Below are positions 1-5,989 of a DNA stretch of 7,582 bases, one piece after another. Under the pieces are notes generated by a model, which was not told the origin of the DNA, did not search any database, and worked only from the letters and a program-made list of their open reading frames with translations. The stretch is from positions 1-7,582 of the forward strand of contig JAISQP010000091.1 of assembly GCA_031274115.1 (NCBI GenBank), in the 5' to 3' direction. The DNA comes from Synergistaceae bacterium (GTDB taxonomy: Bacteria; Synergistota; Synergistia; Synergistales; Synergistaceae). Numbering within the stretch: the first letter of the stretch is position 1; each line of letters starts with the position of its first letter. The translations under genes and the position numbers were made by a program.

Positions 1-231
1 TCTGCCAGGAAAGCACTGAACGAGCTTCCTCAAAATACGCATAACCGCGTGATAAATGCCCTGCTAGCGCTCTCCGACAACCCGCGCCCGCACGGTTGCA
101 AGAAATTGACCGGACGCGAAGAGTACCGCATTCGCGTCGGCGACTACCGGGTAATCTACGAGATACATGATGCTGTGCTCGTGGTGCTGGTCGTAAGGAT
201 CGCGCGCAGGGAAAAAGCCTATCGGAACTGA
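1..231 (+). CDS. RelE/ParE-family toxin of a type II toxin-antitoxin system, 3' part only
   Basis: The reading frame is open from the first base of the window and gives 76 residues before TGA at 229-231. The start lies outside the window; the GTG at 49 is internal, because the residues before it (SARKALNELPQ...) continue the helical N-terminal half typical of the family. The C-terminal half carries the RelE-type core: LTGREEYRIRVGDYRVIYEI followed by a hydrophobic strand and VRIARREKAYRN. RelE-type toxins cleave mRNA in the ribosomal A site using basic residues and a C-terminal tyrosine; Arg in RIRVGDYR, Arg in RIARR and Tyr in AYRN are at the matching places. ParE relatives inhibit gyrase instead, and the fragment alone does not settle which. 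The antitoxin gene would normally lie just upstream, outside the window. No antitoxin follows downstream, where the next gene is convergent. Confidence 0.88.
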   Translation, partial: SARKALNELPQNTHNRVINALLALSDNPRPHGCKKLTGREEYRIRVGDYRVIYEIHDAVLVVLVVRIARREKAYRN

Positions 232-240
232 TCGCCGTCA

Positions 241-267
241 AGGGATACTTATTTTTCAAGTATCCCT
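241..267. terminator. Perfect 10-bp hairpin between convergent genes, possible bidirectional terminator
   Basis: AGGGATACTT at 241-250 and AAGTATCCCT at 258-267 are exact reverse complements separated by a 7-nt loop (ATTTTTC). The hairpin starts 9 nt after the toxin stop codon and lies 16 nt past the permease stop on the other strand, so it could end or protect both transcripts. Neither side has a clear run of T after the stem, so it is not a textbook intrinsic terminator. Confidence 0.55.
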
Positions 268-283
268 GTCGTACAATTACCCC

Positions 284-2260
284 TCAGTCTGTTGTCAAAC
301 CGGCAGCGTTTCGTCTGTTCTGAGTCTTTTTAAGGAATACCGCGGCGGCGGCCAGGAACAGCGAGCTGCCTACGCTCAGGCGTATGTCGTGATGGATGGC
401 TGTGACGGCGGCGCAGCCGATGACCAGTCTTTCCCATCCGGCGAGCGGTCTGAACAGCCAGCCTTCGAACGACGCGGCGAGGGAGACGACGCCGAGGAAC
501 GCGGATATGAAGAGGACGGCCATCTCCAGCGGTATGACGTTCTGCGCGAGCAGCATGGGATTATAGACGAAAACATAAGGCAGCATATAAGACGCGAGCG
601 CTATGCGGGTCGCGGTCATGCCGGTCTTTGCAGGGCTTGCGCCGGCGATGCCGGCGCCGGTAAACGCCGCGAGGCACACCGGAGGGGTCAGATCGGCCAT
701 GATGCCGAAATAGAACACGAAGAGGTGCGCGGCGATCGGGATCACTTTCATCCCGATCAGGACCGGCGCGATGATCGTGCTGCAAACTATGTAGTTAGCA
801 GTCGTGGGGAGGCCCATCCCCAAAACGAGACACGCCAGCATGGACATGAAGAGCGTGGGGAGGAGTTTGCCGCCGGAGAATTCAATAATGTTGTTCGATA
901 TCGTGAGGCCGAGCGAGGTAAGCGACGACGCGCCGACGACGAAGCCGACGAGCGCGCAGGCCAGAGCGACGCCGAGCGCCCCTCTCGAACCTTCGGCGAG
1001 GGCGTTTACGATCTTCCTCGCGTTCATCCTCGTGTGCGCCCTGAGGGAGCTGAACACGAGTATGGATACTATGCCAGTGAAACCGGCTTTCAGCGGCGTA
1101 TATTTCATTAGCAGGGTGGCGATTATGATGATTATCGGTATGAGGAGGTGCCCGTCGCGCTTGAGCACATCCGCAACGAGAGGAAGCTGTTCTCGCGGAA
1201 GTCCCTTGAGGCCGGATTTCATCGCCCTGATATGAACGTTCATGAATATCGCGGAGTAGTAAAGCAGCGCCGGAACGATCGCGGCCGCGGCTATGGTCAG
1301 GTACGGCATTCCAAGAAACTCGCTCATGATGAAGGCTCCCGCGCCCATGATGGGAGGCATCAGCTGCCCGCCGGTGGAAGCGCACGCCTCCACCGCGCCC
1401 GCGTAGTATGGGGCGTAACCCACTTTTTTCATGAGGGGTATCGTAAAGGTTCCGGTCGTCGCGACGTTTGCCACGGATGAACCGTTGATGGTGCCGAGCA
1501 GCCCCGACGCGACCACGGCGACCTTAGCGGGGCCGCCGGGGGCTGCGCCGGCGAGCGACAGAGCGAGTTCGTTGAAAAACCTCGCACCGCCGCTCTCCGA
1601 CAGAAACGCTCCGAAAATTATGAACACTATCACGAACGTGGACGACACTCCGAGCGCTATACCGAATATGCCCTCCGGCGTCAGGTACATGTGCTGTATT
1701 ATCCTGCTGAGGCTGTAGCCTCTTATCTGGAACATGCCGGGCGCGTAGTTGCCGAAATAACAGTACGCGAGAAAAAACATGGAGAGACACGGCAAGACGT
1801 TGCCCACCACCCGGCGGCCGCCTTCGACCACAAGAACGATTGCCGCCACGCCCAGGTATATCTCGCGCGGGAGGGGCGCGGCGCCCCTCCTCGCTATTTC
1901 GTTGAAGTAAATCACGATATAACCTATCACAGCGCCGCCGGCCAGGGCAAGCAGCCAGTCATACCATGGGGTCGACGTCCTCGAGCAGCGCCTTGTCGCC
2001 GGATACAGCATGAACACCGCGGCAATCGCGAACATGAGATGAACCGATCTCTGGAGCACAACCGGCAGGGTCGCGAACCCCGCGGAGTACAGGTGGAACA
2101 GAGTCATCGCGCATAGCCACGCCGTCGCCAGTCTGCCTTGCCAGCCGGACAGACGGCGGAACCTGCTCTCGACGTCGTATTTCTCTATAATGCGCCCGAC
2201 GTCCGCGCCGCCCAGCGAGACCTGTCCGATAATATCGCCGCCCGAGCCGTCCTTGCTCAT
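284..2260 (-). CDS. TRAP transporter fused permease (4TM/12TM, DctQ-DctM fusion type)
   Basis: A 658-residue integral membrane protein forming the membrane part of a TAXI-type TRAP transporter, which uses an ion gradient to import the anion delivered by its periplasmic receptor. The N-terminal 40 residues are cytoplasmic-like. About residues 42-170 carry the small-subunit (DctQ-like) helices, and the remainder is the DctM-type large subunit with many hydrophobic segments. Family-type motifs are seen at 253-269 (GLLGTINGSSVANVATTG region), 298-310 (GGQLMPPIMGAGAF region), 481-490 (GMGLPTTANY) and 523-527 (DLTPP). The length is normal for fused permeases. I chose the ATG at 2260 (MSKDGSGG) because it lies 2 nt after the receptor stop codon. 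The same frame stays open to 2464 but would overlap 68 codons of the receptor with low-complexity, non-family sequence. No strong ribosome binding site lies close to the start (the nearest, AAAGAG, is 20 nt away), so translation is probably coupled to the receptor. The substrate cannot be read from the sequence. Confidence 0.95.
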   Translation of the reverse strand: MSKDGSGGDIIGQVSLGGADVGRIIEKYDVESRFRRLSGWQGRLATAWLCAMTLFHLYSAGFATLPVVLQRSVHLMFAIAAVFMLYPATRRCSRTSTPWYDWLLALAGGAVIGYIVIYFNEIARRGAAPLPREIYLGVAAIVLVVEGGRRVVGNVLPCLSMFFLAYCYFGNYAPGMFQIRGYSLSRIIQHMYLTPEGIFGIALGVSSTFVIVFIIFGAFLSESGGARFFNELALSLAGAAPGGPAKVAVVASGLLGTINGSSVANVATTGTFTIPLMKKVGYAPYYAGAVEACASTGGQLMPPIMGAGAFIMSEFLGMPYLTIAAAAIVPALLYYSAIFMNVHIRAMKSGLKGLPREQLPLVADVLKRDGHLLIPIIIIIATLLMKYTPLKAGFTGIVSILVFSSLRAHTRMNARKIVNALAEGSRGALGVALACALVGFVVGASSLTSLGLTISNNIIEFSGGKLLPTLFMSMLACLVLGMGLPTTANYIVCSTIIAPVLIGMKVIPIAAHLFVFYFGIMADLTPPVCLAAFTGAGIAGASPAKTGMTATRIALASYMLPYVFVYNPMLLAQNVIPLEMAVLFISAFLGVVSLAASFEGWLFRPLAGWERLVIGCAAVTAIHHDIRLSVGSSLFLAAAAVFLKKTQNRRNAAGLTTD

Positions 2261-2262
2261 AG

Positions 2263-3210
2263 TTATTTTATCGCGCCGATCTCTTTGTAATATCTCTCCG
2301 CTCCGGCATGAAGCGGTATCTGGATCACTCCGACAGCGCCCGCGTCCATGAACGACATGATCGCGGCCACATTCACCAGGTCCTGTTTGTTGTCGTACAG
2401 GGCTTTCGTCATCTGGTAAACCAGGTCGGCGCTGAGCTTCTCGTGTACCGTCAGGGTGTTCCACGTGGCAGCGACCTTGAGCGGTTCGGTCTGCCCTTTG
2501 TAAGAGTTGGCCGGAATCACGAACTCCGTGTAATAGGGCAGCTCCTTGTTCAAAGCGGCGATAACGTCGTCCTCGAGAGGGATCAGATGACCCGTGCCTA
2601 TCGTCGTGACCTCCACCAGAGCCGAAGAGCCGATAGCCGCCATCATGAAGCCGGCGTCGATGTTCTTGTCGGCGAGGGCGCTCGCCGTCTCGCTCAGGCC
2701 CAGATTCTGAGACCTGATATCCTTGTCGGGGTCGATCCCCGCCACCTTGAGCAGAGCCCGGGCCGTGTTCTCCGTTCCGCTGGCCACGGCGCCTATCCCA
2801 ACCCTTTTGCCCTTGAGATCCTTGAGGCTCTTGATCCCGCTTCCCTCCGCCACCATGAGCTGAATAGGCTCCGGGTAGAGCGGCGCAACGCCGCGAAGAT
2901 GCTTCTGCGGCTTGCCTTCAAAGGACTGAAGCCCGTTGTAGGCAAAATAATAAAGCCCGTCCGTGAAAGCGACCTCGGCCTCTCCGTTCTCCAGCAGCTG
3001 AAGATTCTGAGCCGTGCCGCCGGTCGACTGCGACGCGGCCTTCATGTCCGGGATGGCCTTGTTCCATATCGCGGCCATCGCCGAACCGACCGGATAATAC
3101 GTCCCCCCCGTGGACCCCGTTCCAATGTTGATAAAAGTCGCCGAAAATCCCGCCGTTGAAAAAGCGCACAATATCGTCGAAGCAAGTACCGCCAGTAGTA
3201 TTCTTTTCAT
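2263..3210 (-). CDS. TAXI-family TRAP transporter solute receptor (periplasmic)
   Basis: A 315-residue exported binding protein and the receptor partner of the permease encoded directly downstream. A classic signal peptide occupies residues 1 to about 23 (MKRILL, hydrophobic core, cleavage near AGFSA). Cys15 is preceded by Leu, so there is no proper lipobox and the mature protein should be soluble in the periplasm. The mature part opens with the hallmark TAXI sequence INIGTGSTGGTYYPVG (residues 28-42), followed by QSTGGTAQNLQLL (61-73), a segment typical of the ligand cleft, and by KSLKDLKGKRVGIG (127-140) and ASGTENTA (143-150). The length matches the family. The start is the ATG at 3210, which has AGGGGG 8 nt upstream; an in-frame GTG three codons earlier overlaps that ribosome binding site and is less likely. 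Studied TAXI receptors bind glutamate or 2-oxoglutarate, so a similar ligand is plausible here but unproven. Confidence 0.95.
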   Translation of the reverse strand: MKRILLAVLASTILCAFSTAGFSATFINIGTGSTGGTYYPVGSAMAAIWNKAIPDMKAASQSTGGTAQNLQLLENGEAEVAFTDGLYYFAYNGLQSFEGKPQKHLRGVAPLYPEPIQLMVAEGSGIKSLKDLKGKRVGIGAVASGTENTARALLKVAGIDPDKDIRSQNLGLSETASALADKNIDAGFMMAAIGSSALVEVTTIGTGHLIPLEDDVIAALNKELPYYTEFVIPANSYKGQTEPLKVAATWNTLTVHEKLSADLVYQMTKALYDNKQDLVNVAAIMSFMDAGAVGVIQIPLHAGAERYYKEIGAIK

Positions 3211-3237
3211 TTTACACACCCCCTGAAATTTTTGTAT

Positions 3238-3243
3238 ATTATA
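3238..3243 (-). promoter_or_regulatory. -10 element of the probable promoter for the receptor-permease operon
   Basis: On the minus strand the sequence reads TATAAT, an exact consensus -10, 27 nt before the receptor ATG. This would give a short leader of about 20 nt that still includes the AGGGGG ribosome binding site (3219-3224). No good -35 hexamer is seen at 16-18 nt spacing (GTGTAA at 3261-3266 is poor), so an activator may be needed, or the upstream candidate may be the main promoter. Confidence 0.5.
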
Positions 3244-3332
3244 CTTATGACCGTCGCATATTACACGTGATAATTCGGTTTTCCTAACCTCCCCTCGTTT
3301 GAATTTTTTTTCCTCACTGATCGATAGGGAGA

Positions 3333-3360
3333 ATTATATTATTAATGTGAAAAAATGCAA
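3333..3360 (-). promoter_or_regulatory. Second candidate promoter upstream of the receptor gene
   Basis: The minus strand has TTGCAT (3355-3360), 16 nt, then TATAAT (3333-3338). The -10 is perfect and the -35 matches at its first three positions. Transcription from here would give a leader of roughly 115 nt in front of the receptor gene. The surrounding AT-rich sequence makes chance matches more likely, so this is a weak call. Confidence 0.35.
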
Positions 3361-3422
3361 ATTTTCTGGGACGCGCCGCTTGGCTTCGAGGGTATACTTG
3401 TAAATTACAGTGAATAACGTGA

Positions 3423-3448
3423 AGAGGGGCGCCGTATGACGCCCCTCT
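3423..3448 (-). terminator. Hairpin after the surface-protein gene, probable transcription end
   Basis: AGAGGGGCG (3423-3431) and CGCCCCTCT (3440-3448) form a 9-bp GC-rich stem with an 8-nt loop, beginning 9 nt after the stop codon of the surface-protein gene. Downstream on the minus strand comes TCACGTTATT, which is only weakly T-rich. It separates that gene from the receptor operon on the same strand. The rest of 3211-3457 holds the two candidate promoters and no supported gene. Confidence 0.6.
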
Positions 3449-3457
3449 GGGGGTAAA

Positions 3458-5761
3458 TCAGTCTTCCCGACGTCTGTTCCTGAAGATAACGGCGGCGCCG
3501 GCCGCAAAGAGCGCAAATGCGCCCCATCCGGCGTCGCAGCCCCCGCCTCCGCCGCCTCCGCCGCTGATCTCAACCTGATCAGAATACGCGACCAGGTTGA
3601 ACTCGGGCGACGAGACCGAAACTACATAGCGTCCGGCCGGCACGTTGGTGAATCCGTCCTTCACGCTCGCGCTGCCGGAAGCCGCGTTAGTCCATTCAGA
3701 GTAATCCCTGCTCGTGCCCGGAATCTTCATAGGGCCGCCAAAACGGTCGAGCAGAGAGAATACCACGATCGTCCCGTCTTGAATCGGTTTGTTGTCCAGT
3801 GCGATCATGGCGGAGGACTTTATCGTAGATCCTGTTATCTCCGTGTCGATCTCCATGGAGTAGGATTGCGACGCGGGCGGGAGTATCCCGTCGCTGTCAG
3901 TCTGCGACTGCGAACTCCCGGAGCCTATGTTCCCCGTCGCGGCAGAGACGTCGACCTTAATCGAGTAGGTTTTGCCGGCGGCGAGAATATAACTTTTGCC
4001 GTCGTCTGCCGTGAGCTTGCCGAGATCGATCTGAAAGAGCGCCTTCGTGCGATTTTCGTTGAATTCGACGTTTTTCGCCGTGAAGAAGGTGTTTGGCGTC
4101 GCCTCGCCATCTATATAGGGGCTGCCCGCGATAAAGCTATACTTGAAGGTCACGTTGCCGTCGGGGAACGGCGTGTTCGAATTGTTCGATATGGCCGCGT
4201 TGATCAGACCGCGCATGTTCGAATCGTACAGCAGCACACTGAAGGCGTCCAGGGCGTCAATCGTGCCGTCTATCAGGAATTCTTTCTCTCCGGGGCGGCG
4301 TCCGTCCACGGTGGCGATCACTCTGTATCTGCCGTTCGAGAGGCCCGTAAACTCGCTGTACGCCTCGCCGGCGGATGTAACGGCGGTTTTGGTCTGGATA
4401 AGGACGTCGTTCGAGTCCCAGAGATCGAACCTCACCGCTCTGCCGTTCTCGCCGACAATCGCTTTTGCCGTCGCGCTCGAACCGGCGCGGATGACGGTAA
4501 CATCGACAGCGCCGTAGACGGAAATATCTTTCGAGAGAACTGCGTAGATATTGTTGTCGTCGACGGTTGTCCTGACGGAGTAGTATGAGGTCGAGAAGTC
4601 CGAGGGGACGAAGCCCTCGACCGTGACGTCAGAGACGCTGAGTCCGTGCGCCGGCGCGCTCAGGAGCTTGACGTAGTACAGATCGGCGTCGGCGCCGGCA
4701 GGTTTCGTCACTGCCGCGAGGTTTGCGTTGACTCTGAAGGGGAGCGTCATCAGCTCCGAGTCGTTGATTCCTTCGAGAAAAAGCGCGGCTTCGCCGGTGT
4801 CCGCAAGTTGAGCTTTTGCCTCTTTCCTGATTCTCTGGACGCTGATGTAAGAGTCAGAGTGCGGTTTTATCGTCACGGTCGAGAGGGATTGCGCCGTTGT
4901 GGAAAGGGTCGCTCCTCCCTTAATCTCGACAGTCTGGCGTGTCGTCGGCGAAACCCCAAGCGAGAGAGTCCCTTTTTCTATTACCGTTCCGCCTGTGTGC
5001 TCCGGCGCACCGGTCAGCGTCAGGGTTCCGCTGCCGCTCTTGACGAGCGTGATTTCGCCGCCGGAGGCGGCGTTATCCTTGGTGAGCTGCTTGATATTTC
5101 CTATCGTCATCTGGTTCGAGTCCCTCGTCCCGGTGTCGAATAACGCGTTTTTTTCTTCGGTTCCGCTTGCGTCGAACCGCATGACGTTGATGGTAACGCC
5201 TGTGAGGTCGAGCGCGCTGGCGTTATCGGTCAATCCCAGCGAGGCGCCGCCCGCGAGAGTCACTTTGCTTCCGCCGAGAGCCGCCTTGTTCTCCACGTTA
5301 AGTCTTCCGCTCTGCACGAAGGTTTCGGAGTATCTGTTGTTTGCGCCGCTGAGATTTGTAGTCCCTCCGCCGAAGAGACGGAGAGAGCTTGTGGTCCCCT
5401 CGGTCTCGCGGACGTTCTTGCCTGCCGCGGGGCGGATATTGAGCGTCTGTCCCTCGCCGACGAATATGGCGCCCCCGGCGGCGCCTGGTTTGATGGCTGT
5501 CAGCGGAGTCGGCGCGTAACCAACGACGCTTGTGGCGTAGCCCAGAGTCAGGTTTTGCGTCAGCGTGACATGGGCGCCCTCCAGGATTATCTCGTTAACC
5601 GCGCTTCCTCCTGAGTAACTCTGTTCCTTGGAGAGATCGACGTCGTAGTCACTGTTATTCAATACGCCCGAGCTGATTCCAGCCCACGCCGCGCTTGCCA
5701 GTACCGCGATTGCGAGCGCTGTCGCCATAAAGGCCGGTATTTTCCCTTTTCCTCTTCTCAT
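3458..5761 (-). CDS. Secreted surface protein with autotransporter-type strand repeat and Synergist-type CTERM tail
   Basis: A 767-residue exported protein of unknown specific role. Residues 1-27 are a signal peptide (MRRGKGKIP, then a hydrophobic core, ending ASAAWA before G28). Residues about 50-300 are rich in Thr, Ser and Gly with short alternating strands. One clear passenger-associated (PATR-type) repeat lies at 237-268: ITLVKSGSGTLTLTGAPEH, then TGGTVIEKGTLSL. A more degenerate one lies at about 127-177. This suggests a beta helix like that of autotransporter passengers. Two Ig- or carboxypeptidase-regulatory-like modules follow at about 418-500 and 640-733, both with a Gly-Arg-Tyr strand (NGRYRVIATV and AGRYVVSVSS). 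The end is S733, eight Gly, C742-D743-A-G, a hydrophobic segment (746-760) and RNRRRED, which fits the Synergist-type CTERM sorting signal. No C-terminal beta barrel is present. The ATG at 5761 is chosen because the signal peptide starts there; GAGGAGG lies 13 nt upstream, a long spacing. It may be an adhesin or other cell-surface protein, but this is not shown. Confidence 0.82.
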   Translation of the reverse strand: MRRGKGKIPAFMATALAIAVLASAAWAGISSGVLNNSDYDVDLSKEQSYSGGSAVNEIILEGAHVTLTQNLTLGYATSVVGYAPTPLTAIKPGAAGGAIFVGEGQTLNIRPAAGKNVRETEGTTSSLRLFGGGTTNLSGANNRYSETFVQSGRLNVENKAALGGSKVTLAGGASLGLTDNASALDLTGVTINVMRFDASGTEEKNALFDTGTRDSNQMTIGNIKQLTKDNAASGGEITLVKSGSGTLTLTGAPEHTGGTVIEKGTLSLGVSPTTRQTVEIKGGATLSTTAQSLSTVTIKPHSDSYISVQRIRKEAKAQLADTGEAALFLEGINDSELMTLPFRVNANLAAVTKPAGADADLYYVKLLSAPAHGLSVSDVTVEGFVPSDFSTSYYSVRTTVDDNNIYAVLSKDISVYGAVDVTVIRAGSSATAKAIVGENGRAVRFDLWDSNDVLIQTKTAVTSAGEAYSEFTGLSNGRYRVIATVDGRRPGEKEFLIDGTIDALDAFSVLLYDSNMRGLINAAISNNSNTPFPDGNVTFKYSFIAGSPYIDGEATPNTFFTAKNVEFNENRTKALFQIDLGKLTADDGKSYILAAGKTYSIKVDVSAATGNIGSGSSQSQTDSDGILPPASQSYSMEIDTEITGSTIKSSAMIALDNKPIQDGTIVVFSLLDRFGGPMKIPGTSRDYSEWTNAASGSASVKDGFTNVPAGRYVVSVSSPEFNLVAYSDQVEISGGGGGGGGCDAGWGAFALFAAGAAVIFRNRRRED
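3471..3538 (-). other. C-terminal CTERM-type sorting signal of the surface protein
   Basis: This encodes the last part of the surface protein: Cys742-Asp743-Ala-Gly, the hydrophobic stretch WGAFALFAAGAAVIF, and the start of the basic tail RNRRRED, directly after eight consecutive glycines. Such a tripartite tail (motif, membrane helix, Arg cluster) is known from exosortase- and rhombosortase-type sorting systems. The Cys-bearing version after a glycine run is characteristic of Synergistota proteins. The processing enzyme is not in the window. Confidence 0.7.
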
Positions 5762-5774
5762 CTTTATTAGAATT

Positions 5775-5781
5775 CCTCCTC
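5775..5781 (-). promoter_or_regulatory. Ribosome binding site of the surface-protein gene, unusually spaced
   Basis: GAGGAGG on the minus strand is a strong Shine-Dalgarno match, but 13 nt separate it from the ATG at 5761. No ATG, GTG or TTG lies in the gap; the in-frame codons are ATT, CTA, ATA and AAG. The ATA would sit at more usual spacing, but such a start is rare. The site supports initiation here rather than at an in-frame ATG further upstream (5875), which has no signal peptide directly after it. Confidence 0.6.
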
Positions 5782-5818
5782 GTTTGTCTTTGAGCCGCTC
5801 CAACGCAACTCTGCCGAA

Positions 5819-5846
5819 ATTATACATCAGCGCGGCGTTTCGTAAA
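5819..5846 (-). promoter_or_regulatory. Probable promoter of the surface-protein gene
   Basis: The minus strand carries TATAAT (5819-5824), an exact -10, with TTTACG (5841-5846, four of six consensus positions) 16 nt upstream. Transcription would begin near 5812, giving a leader of about 50 nt that includes the GAGGAGG site. The -35 lies inside the proximal copy of a 12-bp direct repeat. Confidence 0.55.
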
Positions 5847-5867
5847 ACCCCGAGGCGTAAAACCCCG
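5841..5867. repeat. Tandem 12-bp direct repeat over the -35 region of the surface-gene promoter
   Basis: CGTAAAACCCCG occurs exactly twice, at 5841-5852 and 5856-5867, with a 15-bp period. The proximal copy covers the proposed -35 hexamer. Its position suggests a regulator site, but it could also be a chance short duplication. Just beyond it, AAAATCGA also occurs twice (5874-5881 and 5886-5893). Confidence 0.6.
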
Positions 5868-5924
5868 CTGTACAAAATCGACCTAAAAATCGATAAGGAT
5901 GGACAGTAATTCCGAAAAATTTTC

Positions 5925-5933
5925 TGCTATAAT
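5925..5933 (+). promoter_or_regulatory. Extended -10 promoter for the prolyl isomerase gene
   Basis: TGCTATAAT is a perfect extended -10 (TGn plus TATAAT). No good -35 lies at 17 nt; TGGACA at 5900-5905 is close to consensus but 22 nt away. Extended -10 promoters can work without a -35. Transcription would start near 5940, about 50 nt before the ATG at 5990. Confidence 0.6.
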
Positions 5934-5989
5934 TCTTTACGCTGACGAATATCGAAAAAATTATGGCAATCCTGAAAGGATGATGTCAA

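Noticed and set aside
389..1111. 240-residue plus-strand frame inside the permease gene
   Set aside because: It is antisense to a certain membrane-protein gene, and its strongly charged Arg/Glu/Asp/His composition is what an opposite strand of GC-rich membrane codons gives.
2261..2464. Permease gene starting at the ATG at 2464
   Set aside because: The added 68 residues lie entirely inside the receptor gene, are Arg/Gly/Asp-rich with no family resemblance, and have no ribosome binding site role; the 2-nt junction start at 2260 fits better.
2308..3159. 283-residue plus-strand frame opposite the receptor gene
   Set aside because: It mirrors the TAXI receptor coding sequence, is rich in Arg and His, and shows no domain or start signal.
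3334..3573. 79-residue minus-strand reading frame overlapping the end of the surface gene
   Set aside because: It overlaps the surface gene's CTERM-coding end in another frame, crosses the terminator hairpin and has no recognisable domain.
3779..5519. Several plus-strand frames opposite the surface-protein gene
   Set aside because: They are antisense shadows without family motifs; the minus-strand frame has a signal peptide, repeats and a sorting tail.
5762..5875. Surface-protein gene starting at the ATG at 5875
   Set aside because: The extra 38 residues would cover the proposed -10 and ribosome binding site and would put sequence before an otherwise perfect signal peptide.
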